The position numbers were made by a program, and so were the translations under genes. The notes beneath the pieces are model-generated. The model made no database searches, had not been told where the DNA came from, and worked only from the letters and a program-made list of their open reading frames with translations. Positions 19,556 to 31,276 of a stretch of DNA of 64,000 bases are shown piece after piece (position 1 is the stretch's first letter; every line of letters starts with the position of its first letter). This DNA comes from Lelliottia nimipressuralis. GTDB lineage: Bacteria; Pseudomonadota; Gammaproteobacteria; Enterobacterales; Enterobacteriaceae. The stretch lies in the NCBI RefSeq assembly GCF_004115925.1, contig NZ_SDDX01000001.1, positions 248,001 to 312,000 on the forward strand. The letters run 5' to 3'.

Positions 19556-19582
19556 GGCCGGGTGGCGCTGCGCTTACCCGGC
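19556..19582. repeat. REP palindrome between rluC and yceF
   Basis: GGCCGGGTGGCGCTGCGCTT then ACCCGGC: an imperfect palindrome of the enterobacterial REP type, placed 5 bases after rluC and before convergent yceF. It probably acts as a 3'-end stabiliser. Confidence 0.85.
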
Positions 19583-19606
19583 TTACCAAAACAGGGCCGT
19601 TTACGA

Positions 19607-20191
19607 TCAGGCAGAAAGCGGATTGAAGTGCTCGCGTCTGAGCATCTGGCATAACGCAATCAGCGGCAAACCGACCAGCGTATTTGGGTCGCGCCCGTCC
19701 AGCTTTTCAAACAACGCAATCCCCAGACCTTCACTTTTAAAGCTCCCTGCGCAATTAAGCGGGCGCTCTTTGCGCACATAATCCTCAATCTCCTGATCGC
19801 TCAGGTGGCGGAAGTGAACGTCAAAGGGTTCGCATTCCGTTTGCAGATGGCCCGTGGCGGAGTTGTAAAGCGCAAGGCCGGTGTAAAAGGTAACAATGGT
19901 GCCTCGGGCTTTCATGAGCTGCAGGCGCGCGTTCTCTTCGGTGTGAGGTTTACCCGTGATTTCGCCGTCAAGCACACAAACCTGATCGGAGCCTATAATC
20001 AGATGGTTGGGATAGCGAGCGGCCAGACTTTGCGCTTTTTCCTGTGCCAGACGTAACACCAGATGACGCGGAGATTCAGCGTGATGCGGCGTTTCGTCAG
20101 CGACGGGGGCGGCACATTCAAACGGGATCCCCAGCTTTTCAAGCAACGCGCGGCGGTATGACGAAGTGGAAGCAAGCACGAGATTTGGCAT
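19607..20191 (-). CDS. yceF: Maf-like 7-methyl-GTP pyrophosphatase YceF
   Basis: House-cleaning nucleotide pyrophosphatase of the Maf/HAM1 superfamily; E. coli YceF prefers 7-methyl-GTP. The 194-residue product has the N-terminal Maf motif ([20 protein letters not shown]), the catalytic acidic motif ([18 protein letters not shown], about residues 66-83) and the C-terminal [15 protein letters not shown]. It is convergent with rluC and divergent from yceD with a 140-base gap. Confidence 0.95.
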   Translation of the reverse strand: MPNLVLASTSSYRRALLEKLGIPFECAAPVADETPHHAESPRHLVLRLAQEKAQSLAARYPNHLIIGSDQVCVLDGEITGKPHTEENARLQLMKARGTIVTFYTGLALYNSATGHLQTECEPFDVHFRHLSDQEIEDYVRKERPLNCAGSFKSEGLGIALFEKLDGRDPNTLVGLPLIALCQMLRREHFNPLSA

Positions 20192-20266
20192 ATTTTTTTC
20201 ACCAGATATAGCGTATCGATGCCAGCCATTTTAAACTACAGGCCGCAATGTGTGCGAATAATTGGC

Positions 20267-20292
20267 AAAAGGCAGCCCTGGTTGCCTTTTTC
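20267..20292 (+). terminator. Terminator-like hairpin upstream of yceD
   Basis: AAAAGGCAGCC (20267-20277) pairs with GGTTGCCTTTT (20280-20290), followed by a further T and C. It lies 40 bases before yceD and just before its promoter, where it could end an RNA started in the yceF-yceD gap. Confidence 0.55.
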
Positions 20293-20293
20293 T

Positions 20294-20853
<560 letters not shown>

Positions 20854-20857
20854 TTAA

Positions 20858-21043
<186 letters not shown>

Positions 21044-21125
21044 TCACGCGCTACTCAACGAATTTTACCGTGCGGGACGCCTGCATCGTGAAAGACGAAG
21101 AGTAAACGTGATGAAGCTTAGTGAG

Positions 21126-21155
21126 GCATTCCCCGCGAAAGCGGGGGATACACCG
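21126..21155 (+). repeat. Strong hairpin before plsX resembling a type I-E CRISPR repeat
   Basis: CCCCGC, loop GAAA, GCGGGG (21131-21146) forms a six-bp GC stem closed by a GNRA tetraloop. It starts 45 bases before the plsX TTG. Flanks (TT before; GATACACCG after) make the 30-base block look like one E. coli-type CRISPR repeat, but it is single copy. Confidence 0.7.
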
Positions 21156-21175
21156 AACCGGGCAGCGAAGATACC

Positions 21176-22210
21176 TTGACACGTCTAACCCTGGCGTTAG
21201 ATGTCATGGGAGGAGATTTCGGGCCTTCCGTGACAGTGCCTGCAGCATTGCAGGCACTGAATTCTAATTCGCAACTCACACTTCTTTTAGTCGGCAATCC
21301 CGACACCATCACGCCATTACTTGCAAAAGCTGACTTTGAACAACGTTCACGTCTGCAGATTATCCCTGCGCAGTCAGTTATTGCCAGTGATGCCCGGCCC
21401 TCGCATGCGATCCGCAACAGTCGCGGAAGCTCAATGCGAATTGCGCTGGAACTGGTAAAAGAAGGGCGGGCTGAGGCCTGCGTCAGCGCCGGAAATACCG
21501 GTGCGCTGATGGGACTGGCGAAATTAATGCTCAAGCCCATTGAGGGGATTGAGCGTCCTGCGCTGGTGACGGTGTTGCCGCATCAGCAGAAGGGCAAAAC
21601 GGTGGTGCTCGATCTGGGCGCTAACGTCGATTGCGATAGTACGATGCTGGCCCAGTTTGCCATTATGGGCTCGGTGCTGGCAGAAGAAGTTGTGGGGATC
21701 GTGAATCCCCGCGTTGCGTTGCTGAATATCGGTGAAGAAGAGACCAAGGGTCTTGATAGCATCCGTGATGCCGCAGAATTGCTAAAATCCATGCCGTCAA
21801 TCAACTATATTGGCTATCTTGAAGCTAATGAATTATTGACCGGAAAGACCGATGTTCTGGTGTGTGACGGGTTTACCGGCAACGTAACGTTAAAGACGAT
21901 GGAAGGGGTGGTTCGAATGTTTCTTTCCTTGCTGAAATCGCAGGGCGAAGGCAAAAAAAGGTCCTGGTGGCTGATTTTATTAAAGCGTTGGTTACAAAAA
22001 AGCCTGGCGCGGCGATTCAGTCACCTCAACCCCGACCAGTATAATGGCGCCTGTCTGTTAGGATTGCGCGGCACGGTGATTAAGAGTCATGGTGCGGCCA
22101 ATCAGCGAGCCTTTACCGTCGCGATTGAACAGGCAGTGCAGGCGGTGCAGCGACAAGTCCCTCAGCGGATTGCCGCTCGCCTGGAATCTGTATTAGCTAA
22201 AAGTGACTGA
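21176..22210 (+). CDS. plsX: Phosphate acyltransferase PlsX
   Basis: Converts acyl-ACP to acyl-phosphate for glycerol-3-phosphate acylation at the start of phospholipid synthesis; a peripheral membrane enzyme. It starts with TTG ([15 protein letters not shown] follows), the same unusual start as E. coli. The 344-residue product has [12 protein letters not shown] at the N-terminus, [13 protein letters not shown] in the middle and [18 protein letters not shown] near the end. It is about 12 residues shorter than the E. coli protein, with the C-terminal tail after RIAARLESV replaced by LAKSD. fabH follows after 6 bases. Confidence 0.96.
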   Translation: MTRLTLALDVMGGDFGPSVTVPAALQALNSNSQLTLLLVGNPDTITPLLAKADFEQRSRLQIIPAQSVIASDARPSHAIRNSRGSSMRIALELVKEGRAEACVSAGNTGALMGLAKLMLKPIEGIERPALVTVLPHQQKGKTVVLDLGANVDCDSTMLAQFAIMGSVLAEEVVGIVNPRVALLNIGEEETKGLDSIRDAAELLKSMPSINYIGYLEANELLTGKTDVLVCDGFTGNVTLKTMEGVVRMFLSLLKSQGEGKKRSWWLILLKRWLQKSLARRFSHLNPDQYNGACLLGLRGTVIKSHGAANQRAFTVAIEQAVQAVQRQVPQRIAARLESVLAKSD

Positions 22211-22216
22211 GCGTAC

Positions 22217-23170
22217 ATGTATACGAAGATTTTAGGTACCGGCAGTTTTCTGCCTGAACAAGTGCGAACCAACGCCGATCTGGAAAAAATGGTCGATACG
22301 TCTGACGAGTGGATTGTCACCCGCACAGGTATTCGTGAACGCCGTATCGCCGGTCCAGATGAAACAGTAACCACGATGGGCTATGAAGCGGGCCTTCGCG
22401 CGCTGGAAATGGCAGGTATTGATAAAGACGAGATCGGTCTGATTGTGGTCGCGACTACGTCAGCACCTAACGCCTTCCCAAGCGCAGCCTGTGAGATTCA
22501 GGCCAAGCTCGGCATTAAAGGCTGCCCGGCGTTTGACGTTGCAGCTGCCTGCGCAGGTTTTACCTATGCGCTGAGCGTTGCCGATCAGTACGTGAAGTCT
22601 GGCGCGGTGAAATATGCGCTGGTGATTGGTGCAGACGTGCTGGCACGCACCTGCAACCCGGAAGATCGCGGAACGATCATTATTTTTGGTGATGGTGCGG
22701 GCGCTGTACTGTTAGGTCAGTCAGAAGAGCCGGGCATTATCTCGACGCATTTACATGCCGATGGTCGCTATGGCGAGCTGCTGACGCTGCCTAACGCCGA
22801 TCGCGTGAACCCGGACAGCTCCATTTACCTGACCATGGCAGGCAATGAAGTGTTCAAGGTTGCGGTCACGGAACTGGCGCACATCGTCGATGAGACGCTG
22901 GAAGCGAACAATCTTGAGCGCTCTGCGCTGGACTGGCTGGTGCCGCATCAGGCGAACCTGCGCATTATCAGCGCCACGGCTAAAAAGCTGGGCATGTCCA
23001 TGGATAACGTTGTTGTGACCCTCGATCGTCACGGCAACACCTCTGCGGCGTCGGTACCCTGCGCGTTTGACGAAGCGGTACGCGATGGACGAATTAAACG
23101 AGGCCAACTGGTCTTGCTTGAAGCCTTTGGTGGCGGTTTCACCTGGGGCTCCGCGCTGGTTCGTTTCTAA
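22217..23170 (+). CDS. fabH: 3-oxoacyl-ACP synthase III FabH
   Basis: Condenses acetyl-CoA with malonyl-ACP to start each fatty-acid chain. The 317-residue product equals E. coli FabH in length and keeps the thiolase-fold triad: Cys in [12 protein letters not shown] (about 112), His in VPHQANLRI (about 244) and Asn in GNTSAASVP (about 274). C-terminal [13 protein letters not shown] is intact. It follows plsX by 6 bases and precedes fabD by 13. Confidence 0.98.
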   Translation: MYTKILGTGSFLPEQVRTNADLEKMVDTSDEWIVTRTGIRERRIAGPDETVTTMGYEAGLRALEMAGIDKDEIGLIVVATTSAPNAFPSAACEIQAKLGIKGCPAFDVAAACAGFTYALSVADQYVKSGAVKYALVIGADVLARTCNPEDRGTIIIFGDGAGAVLLGQSEEPGIISTHLHADGRYGELLTLPNADRVNPDSSIYLTMAGNEVFKVAVTELAHIVDETLEANNLERSALDWLVPHQANLRIISATAKKLGMSMDNVVVTLDRHGNTSAASVPCAFDEAVRDGRIKRGQLVLLEAFGGGFTWGSALVRF

Positions 23171-23183
23171 TTAAGGATTAAAA

Positions 23184-24113
23184 ATGACGCAATTTGCTTT
23201 TGTGTTCCCGGGTCAGGGTTCTCAGTCGGTTGGGATGTTGTCTGAATTAGCGGCACAGTACCCAATTATTGAAGCGACTTTCCGTGAAGCATCAGACGCT
23301 CTGGGCTACGATCTCTGGGCGCTGACTCAGCAGGGTCCGGCGGAAGAGCTGAATAAAACCTGGCAGACGCAGCCTGCATTGCTTACCGCATCCGTTGCGT
23401 TGTGGCGTGTCTGGCAGCAGCAGGGCGGTAAAGCGCCTGCGATGCTGGCAGGTCATAGCCTGGGTGAATATTCTGCACTGGTATGTGCGGGCGTCATTGG
23501 TTTTGCCGATGCCGTGCGTCTGGTCGAAATGCGTGGCAAATTCATGCAGGAAGCGGTTCCGGAAGGGACTGGTGCGATGTCCGCCATTATTGGTCTGGAT
23601 GATGCTTCGATTGCCAAAGCGTGCGAAGAATCAGCCGAAGGGCAGGTCGTTTCACCGGTGAACTTCAACTCACCGGGCCAGGTTGTCATTGCGGGCAACA
23701 AAGAAGCCGTTGAGCGCGCAGGCGCAGCCTGTAAAGCGGCGGGCGCGAAGCGCGCACTGCCACTGCCGGTGAGCGTCCCGTCTCACTGTGCATTGATGAA
23801 ACCGGCTGCTGAAAAACTGGCGGCTGAGCTGCAAAAGATCACTTTTAACGCACCAACGGTTCCGGTTGTGAACAACGTTGATGTGAAATGCGAAACGGCG
23901 CCGGAAGCGATTCGCGATGCGCTGGTTCGTCAGCTTTACAGCCCAGTGCAATGGACCAAAACCGTTGAGTTTATGGCCGCACAGGGCGTTGAGCACCTGT
24001 ATGAAGCAGGCCCGGGTAAAGTCCTGACCGGCCTGACCAAACGTATTGTTGATACCCTGACGGCATCGGCCATTAATGAGCCAGAAGCCCTGTCAGCGGC
24101 ACTCGCGCAATAA
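23184..24113 (+). CDS. fabD: Malonyl-CoA-ACP transacylase FabD
   Basis: Transfers malonyl from CoA to ACP. The 309-residue product has the nucleophile elbow GHSLGEYSALVCAG (Ser about 92), the FPGQGSQSVGM N-terminal motif and the catalytic His in LPVSVPSHCALMKP (about 201). Normal length. Ribosome-binding site TTAAGGATTAAAA; fabG begins 12 bases after its stop. Confidence 0.98.
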   Translation: MTQFAFVFPGQGSQSVGMLSELAAQYPIIEATFREASDALGYDLWALTQQGPAEELNKTWQTQPALLTASVALWRVWQQQGGKAPAMLAGHSLGEYSALVCAGVIGFADAVRLVEMRGKFMQEAVPEGTGAMSAIIGLDDASIAKACEESAEGQVVSPVNFNSPGQVVIAGNKEAVERAGAACKAAGAKRALPLPVSVPSHCALMKPAAEKLAAELQKITFNAPTVPVVNNVDVKCETAPEAIRDALVRQLYSPVQWTKTVEFMAAQGVEHLYEAGPGKVLTGLTKRIVDTLTASAINEPEALSAALAQ

Positions 24114-24125
24114 AAGAGGATTACC

Positions 24126-24860
24126 ATGAGTTTTGAAGGAAAAATCGCGCTGGTAACGGGCGCAAGCCGCGGTATCGGACGTGCAATTGCTGAGACCCTG
24201 GTCGCGCGTGGCGCGAAAGTCATTGGTACTGCTACCAGTGAGAAGGGCGCTCAGGCGATTAGCGACTATTTAGGTGCGAACGGAAAAGGTCTGATGCTGA
24301 ATGTGACCGATGCTGCATCTATCGAATCTGTTCTGGAAAATATTCGCGCAGAGTTTGGCGAAGTGGATATTCTGGTAAATAATGCCGGTATCACTCGCGA
24401 CAACTTACTGATGCGAATGAAAGACGACGAGTGGGACGATATCATCGAAACCAACCTGTCATCTGTATTCCGTCTGTCAAAAGCGGTAATGCGAGCTATG
24501 ATGAAAAAGCGTCATGGCCGTATTATCACTATCGGTTCTGTGGTTGGTACCATGGGAAATGCTGGTCAGGCCAACTACGCTGCGGCGAAAGCGGGTCTGA
24601 TTGGGTTCAGTAAATCGCTGGCGCGCGAAATCGCGTCACGCGGGATTACTGTAAACGTTGTTGCTCCGGGCTTTATTGAAACGGACATGACGCGTGCGCT
24701 ATCTGACGATCAGCGTGCGGGTATTCTGGCGCAGGTTCCTGCGGGTCGCCTCGGTGGCGCTCAGGAAATCGCCAGCGCGGTTGCATTTTTAGCCTCTGAC
24801 GAAGCGAGTTACATCACTGGTGAGACTCTCCACGTCAACGGCGGGATGTACATGGTTTAA
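24126..24860 (+). CDS. fabG: 3-oxoacyl-ACP reductase FabG
   Basis: NADPH-dependent reduction of 3-ketoacyl-ACP, a short-chain dehydrogenase. The 244-residue product has the cofactor motif VTGASRGIGRAIAE, the NNAG motif and the catalytic set Ser-Tyr-Lys in ITIGSVVGTMGNAGQANYAA (Ser138, Tyr151) with Lys155 just after. C-terminal YITGETLHVNGGMYMV is conserved. It follows fabD closely and is separated from acpP by 154 bases that hold the acpP promoter. Confidence 0.98.
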   Translation: MSFEGKIALVTGASRGIGRAIAETLVARGAKVIGTATSEKGAQAISDYLGANGKGLMLNVTDAASIESVLENIRAEFGEVDILVNNAGITRDNLLMRMKDDEWDDIIETNLSSVFRLSKAVMRAMMKKRHGRIITIGSVVGTMGNAGQANYAAAKAGLIGFSKSLAREIASRGITVNVVAPGFIETDMTRALSDDQRAGILAQVPAGRLGGAQEIASAVAFLASDEASYITGETLHVNGGMYMV

Positions 24861-25014
24861 CCACGATCGAAAATATTTGCGTTATTAGGGCGAATGGCCT
24901 CAAAATAACGTAAAATCGTGGTAAGACCTGCCGGGATTTAGTTGCAAATTTTTCAACATTTTATACACTACGAAAACCATCGCGAAAGCGAGTTTTGATA
25001 GGAAATTTAAGAGT

Positions 25015-25251
25015 ATGAGCACTATCGAAGAACGCGTTAAGAAAATTATCGGCGAGCAGCTGGGCGTTAAGCAGGAAGAAGTTGTGAACTCCGCATCCTT
25101 CGTTGAAGACCTGGGCGCAGATTCTCTTGACACCGTTGAGCTGGTAATGGCTCTGGAAGAAGAGTTTGATACTGAGATTCCGGACGAAGAAGCTGAGAAA
25201 ATCACCACCGTTCAGGCTGCCATTGATTACATCAACGGTCACCAGGCGTAA
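25015..25251 (+). CDS. acpP: Acyl carrier protein
   Basis: Carries acyl chains on a 4'-phosphopantetheine arm during fatty-acid and lipid synthesis. The 78-residue acidic protein has the DSLD attachment motif (Ser about 37 counting the initiator Met) in [16 protein letters not shown]. It is essentially identical to E. coli AcpP. The 154-base gap upstream is AT-rich (TTGCAAATTTTTCAACATTT, then TATACA), consistent with a strong promoter of its own. A terminator follows. Confidence 0.99.
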   Translation: MSTIEERVKKIIGEQLGVKQEEVVNSASFVEDLGADSLDTVELVMALEEEFDTEIPDEEAEKITTVQAAIDYINGHQA

Positions 25252-25262
25252 GTGAACATCTC

Positions 25263-26584
<1,322 letters not shown>

Positions 26585-26610
26585 GTTCCGCTGCCCGGTT
26601 GCGATAAATG

Positions 26611-26637
26611 AAAAGGTCCGCTTGTCGGGCCTTTTTT
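26611..26637 (+). terminator. Terminator after fabF
   Basis: AAAAGGTCCG (26611-26620), loop CTTGT, CGGGCCTTTT (26626-26635) with further T, one G-T pair in the stem. Located between fabF and pabC. Confidence 0.85.
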
Positions 26638-26707
26638 ATTCGGTTTTCTTCCCTTGTCCTGCATTATTCATCCTGCCAAACTATTGGGTCACGAAAAAGG
26701 AGCCTTC

Positions 26708-27517
26708 ATGTTCTTAATCAATGGCCAGCAGCAGGATTATCTTCCCGCGAGCGACAGGGCGACCCAGTTTGGCGATGGCTGCTTCACTACGGCACGCATT
26801 ACTGAAGGCGAGGTCTGTCTGCTCGCCGCACATCTTCAGCGTCTGCAAATGGCCTGCGAAAAGTTGCTGATCCCGTTCACTCACTGGGCAGAGCTTCAGC
26901 GTGAAATGATCGACCTGGCTAAAGGCAACCCTCGTGGTGTGCTGAAAGTCATTATCAGCCGGGGGGCGGGCGGACGCGGCTACAGCGGGGCAAGTTGCCT
27001 GAATCCCACTCGAATCCTCTCTGTTTCAACTTATCCCGCGCACTACGACATATGGCGTCGCGACGGCATCAGCCTGGCGCTCAGCCCGGTTCGCCTGGGC
27101 CGTAACCCCTCGCTTGCAGGGATAAAACATCTCAACCGACTTGAGCAGGTGCTGATCCGCGCTCATCTTGAACAGTCAGACGCCGATGAGGCGCTGGTTC
27201 TTGACAGCGAAGGTCTCATTACGGAATGCTGTGCGGCCAATTTACTGTGGCGACAGGGTAATGACGTATTCACGCCAAAGATGGATCAGGCCGGTGTGAA
27301 TGGCATCATGCGACAGTTTTGTTTGCAGCATCTGGCACACTCCGGTTTTCGCGTTGTCGAAGTTCACGCAGGCGAAGAGGCACTGCGGGATGCCGATGAG
27401 GTCGTCATCTGCAATGCGTTAATGCCCGTCGTGCCGGTTCGAGCTTATGCCCAGAAGCAATGGTCGTCGCGTGAGTTGTACTCGTTTTTAGCCCCACTGT
27501 GTGAGCAAACAAGATAG
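26708..27517 (+). CDS. pabC: Aminodeoxychorismate lyase PabC
   Basis: PLP enzyme that releases pyruvate from 4-amino-4-deoxychorismate to give p-aminobenzoate for folate. The ATG at 26708 (MFLINGQQQ) gives 269 residues, the E. coli length, and is preceded by AAAAAGGAGCC; the frame stays open 18 codons upstream without homology. Fold-IV signatures: [17 protein letters not shown] near the N-terminus, the PLP lysine in [14 protein letters not shown] (Lys140), and VTECC-type [12 protein letters not shown]. mltG starts 2 bases after the stop. Confidence 0.96.
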   Translation: MFLINGQQQDYLPASDRATQFGDGCFTTARITEGEVCLLAAHLQRLQMACEKLLIPFTHWAELQREMIDLAKGNPRGVLKVIISRGAGGRGYSGASCLNPTRILSVSTYPAHYDIWRRDGISLALSPVRLGRNPSLAGIKHLNRLEQVLIRAHLEQSDADEALVLDSEGLITECCAANLLWRQGNDVFTPKMDQAGVNGIMRQFCLQHLAHSGFRVVEVHAGEEALRDADEVVICNALMPVVPVRAYAQKQWSSRELYSFLAPLCEQTR

Positions 27518-27519
27518 TC

Positions 27520-28542
27520 ATGAAAAAAATGTTGCGCTTTGTCCTCCTCCTTATCGTCGTAATGGCTATCGCTGGCGGCGTGGGAGTCTGGAAAGTTCGT
27601 CAGATGGCGAACAGTCACATTCTGATTAAAGAAGAGACCGTATTCACGCTGAAAGCAGGTACCGGGCGCCTGGCGCTGGGCGATCAGCTTTACGGCGATA
27701 AAATCATTAACCGCCCACGAGTATTCGAGTGGCTGCTGCGTCTTGAGCCGGAGCTTTCGCATTTTAAAGCGGGGACCTATCGCTTTACGCCGGGCATGAC
27801 GGTGCGTGAAATGCTTGAACTGCTGGAAAGCGGCAAAGAGGCGCAATTCCCGCTGCGATTCGTCGAAGGCATGCGCCTGAGCGACTACCTCAAACAGCTG
27901 CGCGATGCGCCCTACATCAGCCATACGCTGAAAGATGACCAGTACGCGACCGTCGCCGAGGTGCTGAAGCTCGAGCACCCCGAGTGGGTGGAGGGCTGGT
28001 TCTGGCCTGATACCTGGATGTATACCGCAGGCACTACGGACGTCGCCATTCTCAAGCGCGCACACAAAAAAATGGTTACCGCCGTTGAGAAAGCGTGGGA
28101 AGGGCGCGCGGAAGGTCTGCCGTATAAAGATCAAAATCAGTTTGTCACCATGGCCTCGATTGTCGAAAAAGAGACGGCCGTCGCCAGCGAGCGCGATCAG
28201 GTGGCATCGGTCTTTATCAATCGTATGCGTATCGGCATGCGGCTGCAAACGGACCCGACGGTGATTTACGGAATGGGTGAGAACTACGCCGGGAAGATAA
28301 GCCGTAAGGATCTGGAAACGCCAACGGCGTATAATACCTACGTGATTAGCGGTTTGCCGCCAGGCCCAATCGCGACGCCGAGCCAGGCATCACTTGATGC
28401 CGCCGCACATCCGGCACACACACCGTATCTCTATTTTGTGGCTGACGGAAAAGGGGGACATACCTTTAACACCAACCTTGCCAGCCATAATCGCTCTGTT
28501 CAGGACTATCTGAAGGCACTTAAGGAAAAAAATGCGCAGTAA
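27520..28542 (+). CDS. mltG: Endolytic murein transglycosylase MltG
   Basis: Inner-membrane lytic transglycosylase that cuts nascent glycan strands and is thought to set their length. The 340-residue product has one N-terminal membrane segment ([18 protein letters not shown]), a LysM-like region and the YceG/MltG catalytic domain. The catalytic Glu lies in [20 protein letters not shown] (about residue 218) with [11 protein letters not shown] after it. Two bases after pabC; its last 11 bases overlap tmk. Confidence 0.96.
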   Translation: MKKMLRFVLLLIVVMAIAGGVGVWKVRQMANSHILIKEETVFTLKAGTGRLALGDQLYGDKIINRPRVFEWLLRLEPELSHFKAGTYRFTPGMTVREMLELLESGKEAQFPLRFVEGMRLSDYLKQLRDAPYISHTLKDDQYATVAEVLKLEHPEWVEGWFWPDTWMYTAGTTDVAILKRAHKKMVTAVEKAWEGRAEGLPYKDQNQFVTMASIVEKETAVASERDQVASVFINRMRIGMRLQTDPTVIYGMGENYAGKISRKDLETPTAYNTYVISGLPPGPIATPSQASLDAAAHPAHTPYLYFVADGKGGHTFNTNLASHNRSVQDYLKALKEKNAQ

Positions 28543-29173
28543 TTACATCGTCATAGAGGGGCTGGAAGGCGCCGGGAAAACCACCGCACGTAACGTGGTG
28601 GTCGACACACTGAAAGAGCTGGGCATCGGGGAGATGGTTTTCACCCGCGAGCCGGGCGGGACTGTGCTTGCCGAGAAGCTGAGAAGCCTGGTGCTGGACA
28701 TCAAATCCGTCGGGGACGAAGTGATTTGCGATAAAGCCGAAGTGCTGATGTTTTACGCCGCCCGCGTGCAACTGGTCGAAACGGTGATCAAACCGGCGCT
28801 GGCAGAAGGGCGCTGGGTAATTGGTGATCGTCACGATCTCTCAACCCAGGCCTATCAGGGCGGTGGACGCGGTATCGATCAGGCCATGCTTGCAACGCTG
28901 CGCGATGCCGTGCTGGGCGATTTCCGCCCCAATCTGACGTTGTATCTGGACGTCACCCCGGCCGTGGGCCTGAAACGCGCCCGCGCGCGCGGTGAGCTGG
29001 ATCGTATTGAGCAAGAGTCGCTGGATTTCTTTAACCGCACCCGTGCGCGCTATCTCGAACTGGCCGCGCAGGACAGCTCGATTCGTACCATTGATGCGAC
29101 GCAATCCCTTGAGGATGTCACCCGTTCGATCCGCGAAACGGTCACTGCGTGGGTACAGGAGCAGCAGGCATGA
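28532..29173 (+). CDS. tmk: Thymidylate kinase
   Basis: Phosphorylates dTMP to dTDP. The 213-residue product has the P-loop GLEGAGKTT (residues 10-18), the DR(H/Y) motif [20 protein letters not shown], and the bacterial LID region with [15 protein letters not shown], where the LID arginines of the E. coli-type enzyme lie. It overlaps mltG by 11 bases and holB by 4 (ATGA), indicating coupled translation. Confidence 0.98.
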   Translation: MRSNYIVIEGLEGAGKTTARNVVVDTLKELGIGEMVFTREPGGTVLAEKLRSLVLDIKSVGDEVICDKAEVLMFYAARVQLVETVIKPALAEGRWVIGDRHDLSTQAYQGGGRGIDQAMLATLRDAVLGDFRPNLTLYLDVTPAVGLKRARARGELDRIEQESLDFFNRTRARYLELAAQDSSIRTIDATQSLEDVTRSIRETVTAWVQEQQA

Positions 29174-30174
29174 AATGGTACCCATGGCTGCGTCCGCACT
29201 TTGATCAGCTGATTAGCAGCTATCAGTCCGGTCGGGGGCATCATGCGTTACTGATTCAGTCGTTACCCGGCATGGGTGATGACGCCCTGATTTATGCGAT
29301 TACGCGTTTTCTGATGTGTCAGCAGCCGGAAGGCAGTAAAAGCTGTGGCAAATGCCGCGGCTGCCAGCTGATGCAGGCGGGGACGCACCCGGACTACTAC
29401 ACGCTGGAGCCGGAGAAGGGCAAAAGCTCGCTCGGGATTGATGCGGTGCGTGAAGTCAGCGAAAAGCTGTATGAGCACGCCCGTCTCGGCGGGGCGAAAG
29501 TGGTCTGGCTGAAGGATGCGGCGCTGCTGACGGAAGCTGCCGCGAATGCGCTGCTCAAAACGCTGGAAGAGCCGCCGGTGAACACCTGGTTCTTCATGTC
29601 CTGCCGTGAGCCGGGCCGATTACTGGCCACATTGCGCAGCCGTTGCCGACTTCACCACCTCGCCGCCCCCCAGGAATCATGGGCGTTAAGCTGGCTTGAG
29701 CGGGAAGTGACGGTGTCACAAGATGCAGCGTTAACCGCGCTGCGCCTGAGCAGTGGCGCACCTGCCGCCGCCCTCGAACTGCTGCAAAAAGAGACCTGGG
29801 CACAGCGAGTACAGCTTTGCGATGCCCTGAGCGGCACGCTGGAGAGCCGGGACTGGCTAAGTCTGTTAGGCGCGCTGAACCACGAACACGCGCCCGCACG
29901 GCTACAGTGGCTGGCATCCCTGCTACTGGACGCCCTCAAGTTACAGCAAGGCGCACAGCTTCTGAGCAATACCGACGTTTGGCCGCTGGTCAATACGCTG
30001 GCGAATCAGCTGTCGGGGGCCATACTGCGTGCGATCTTCCACGACGTCAGCGTGTGCCGCGAACAACTCTTAACCGTAACCGGCGTGAATCGCGAGCTGT
30101 TACTCACGGACCTGTTACTGCGTACGGAACATTACCTGCAACCAGGCACACAGCTGCCTGCTTCCCATCTCTGA
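29170..30174 (+). CDS. holB: DNA polymerase III delta prime subunit HolB
   Basis: Stator subunit of the clamp loader. The start [14 protein letters not shown] at 29170 overlaps the tmk stop (ATGA) and gives 334 residues, as in E. coli. An AAA+-like fold has a degenerate P-loop ([12 protein letters not shown]) and a zinc module (Cys in [19 protein letters not shown]). The SRC motif ([11 protein letters not shown]) that supplies the trans Arg finger is present. The C-terminal third (after about residue 210) is less conserved. Confidence 0.96.
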   Translation: MKWYPWLRPHFDQLISSYQSGRGHHALLIQSLPGMGDDALIYAITRFLMCQQPEGSKSCGKCRGCQLMQAGTHPDYYTLEPEKGKSSLGIDAVREVSEKLYEHARLGGAKVVWLKDAALLTEAAANALLKTLEEPPVNTWFFMSCREPGRLLATLRSRCRLHHLAAPQESWALSWLEREVTVSQDAALTALRLSSGAPAAALELLQKETWAQRVQLCDALSGTLESRDWLSLLGALNHEHAPARLQWLASLLLDALKLQQGAQLLSNTDVWPLVNTLANQLSGAILRAIFHDVSVCREQLLTVTGVNRELLLTDLLLRTEHYLQPGTQLPASHL

Positions 30175-30184
30175 GAGAGACATC

Positions 30185-30979
30185 ATGTTTTTAGTCGACT
30201 CACACTGCCATCTCGATGGCCTGGATTATCAATCACTGCATAAAGACGTGGACGACGTACTGGCGAAAGCTGCCGCCCGCGATGTGAAATTCTGTCTGGC
30301 GGTCGCCACCACTTTACCGGGATACCGCGCAATGCGCGATTTGGTGGGTGAGCGCGATAATGTGGCCTTTTCCTGTGGCGTGCATCCGCTCAATCAGGAT
30401 GAAGAGTATAACGTAGAGGATCTGCGCCGTATGGCAGCGGAAGAGGGCGTGGTCGCGATGGGTGAAACCGGGCTGGACTATTTTTACACGCCGGAAACGA
30501 AATCCCGCCAGCAGGCATCCTTTCGCAACCACATCCGCATCGGACGCGAGCTGAACAAGCCGGTTATCGTCCATACCCGCGATGCACGCGCCGATACGCT
30601 GGCGATCCTGCAGGAAGAAAAGGTGACGGATTGCGGTGGCGTACTACACTGTTTCACAGAAGACAGAGAAACAGCGGGCAAGCTGCTTGATTTAGGGTTT
30701 TATATCTCGTTTTCCGGGATCGTGACGTTCCGTAATGCTGAACAACTGCGTGATGCCGCGCGTTATGTGCCTCTCGACCGCATTCTGGTGGAAACAGATT
30801 CTCCTTATCTGGCACCGGTGCCGCATCGCGGTAAAGAGAACCAGCCAGCCATGACGAGAGATGTGGCCGAGTACATGGCCGTCCTGAAGGGCGTCAGCCT
30901 CGAAGCGTTGGCACGTGCCACCACGGAAAACTTCGCTAATTTGTTCCACATCGCCCCCGCCCGCCTGCAATCTGTTTGA
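30185..30979 (+). CDS. ycfH: TatD-family metal-dependent hydrolase YcfH
   Basis: Putative metal-dependent deoxyribonuclease or hydrolase with a TIM-barrel fold; the physiological substrate is not established. The 264-residue product has metal-ligand motifs of the family: DSHCHLD (residues 5-11), GETGLDYF, VHTRDA, LHCFTE and ETDSPYLAPVPHRGK. Last gene of the pabC-mltG-tmk-holB-ycfH unit, 10 bases after holB, with a terminator hairpin downstream. Confidence 0.95.
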   Translation: MFLVDSHCHLDGLDYQSLHKDVDDVLAKAAARDVKFCLAVATTLPGYRAMRDLVGERDNVAFSCGVHPLNQDEEYNVEDLRRMAAEEGVVAMGETGLDYFYTPETKSRQQASFRNHIRIGRELNKPVIVHTRDARADTLAILQEEKVTDCGGVLHCFTEDRETAGKLLDLGFYISFSGIVTFRNAEQLRDAARYVPLDRILVETDSPYLAPVPHRGKENQPAMTRDVAEYMAVLKGVSLEALARATTENFANLFHIAPARLQSV

Positions 30980-31028
30980 AACACCTGTTTTTTTTAGGCT
31001 CGTAATTAATAAACAAAGCGAGTAAAGT

Positions 31029-31063
31029 TCACCGCCTTATTTAGGGCGGTGACGGTGTTTTTA
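31029..31063 (+). terminator. Terminator after ycfH
   Basis: TCACCGCC (31029-31036) pairs with GGCGGTGA (31045-31052), then CGGTGTTTTT. It separates the holB-ycfH unit from the ptsG control region. Confidence 0.75.
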
Positions 31064-31123
31064 GACATATCTGGAAATGCTTTTTGTAAATTACTGAAAG
31101 TTTTTCGATCGTCTTAGGCTGAA

Positions 31124-31140
31124 ACGTGATAGCCGTCAAA
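31124..31140 (+). promoter_or_regulatory. CRP site upstream of ptsG
   Basis: CGTGATAGCCGTCAAA (31125-31140) matches the E. coli ptsG CRP site sequence. Its centre is about 40 bases before the expected P1 start, the class II activator position. Confidence 0.7.
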
Positions 31141-31155
31141 CAAAGTCACAGGGAT

Positions 31156-31176
31156 TTATTTTACTCTGTGTAATAA
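31156..31176 (+). promoter_or_regulatory. Mlc operator-like palindrome over ptsG promoter
   Basis: TTATTTTAC, TCT, GTGTAATAA: two nine-base arms with seven of nine complementary positions, overlapping the -10/+1 zone of ptsG P1. In E. coli the same region is bound by Mlc, which is relieved when PtsG transports glucose. Confidence 0.65.
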
Positions 31177-31252
31177 ATAAAGGGCGCTTAGATGTCCTGT
31201 CCACGGCGCGGTTCTCCCCCCGTGCCCATGCGTGAAAGCGTAAAAAAAGCAC

Positions 31253-31276
31253 AAATACTCAGGAGCACTCTCAATT
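31253..31276 (+). promoter_or_regulatory. SgrS pairing site in ptsG leader
   Basis: TACTCAGGAGCACTCTCAAT just before the ATG is the segment of E. coli ptsG mRNA that pairs with the sRNA SgrS during glucose-phosphate stress. It includes the ribosome-binding AGGAG, so pairing would block translation. Confidence 0.8.

Noticed and set aside
21126-21155. CRISPR array
   Set aside because: Only one repeat-like unit exists, with no spacer or second repeat within the gap, and no cas genes in the window.
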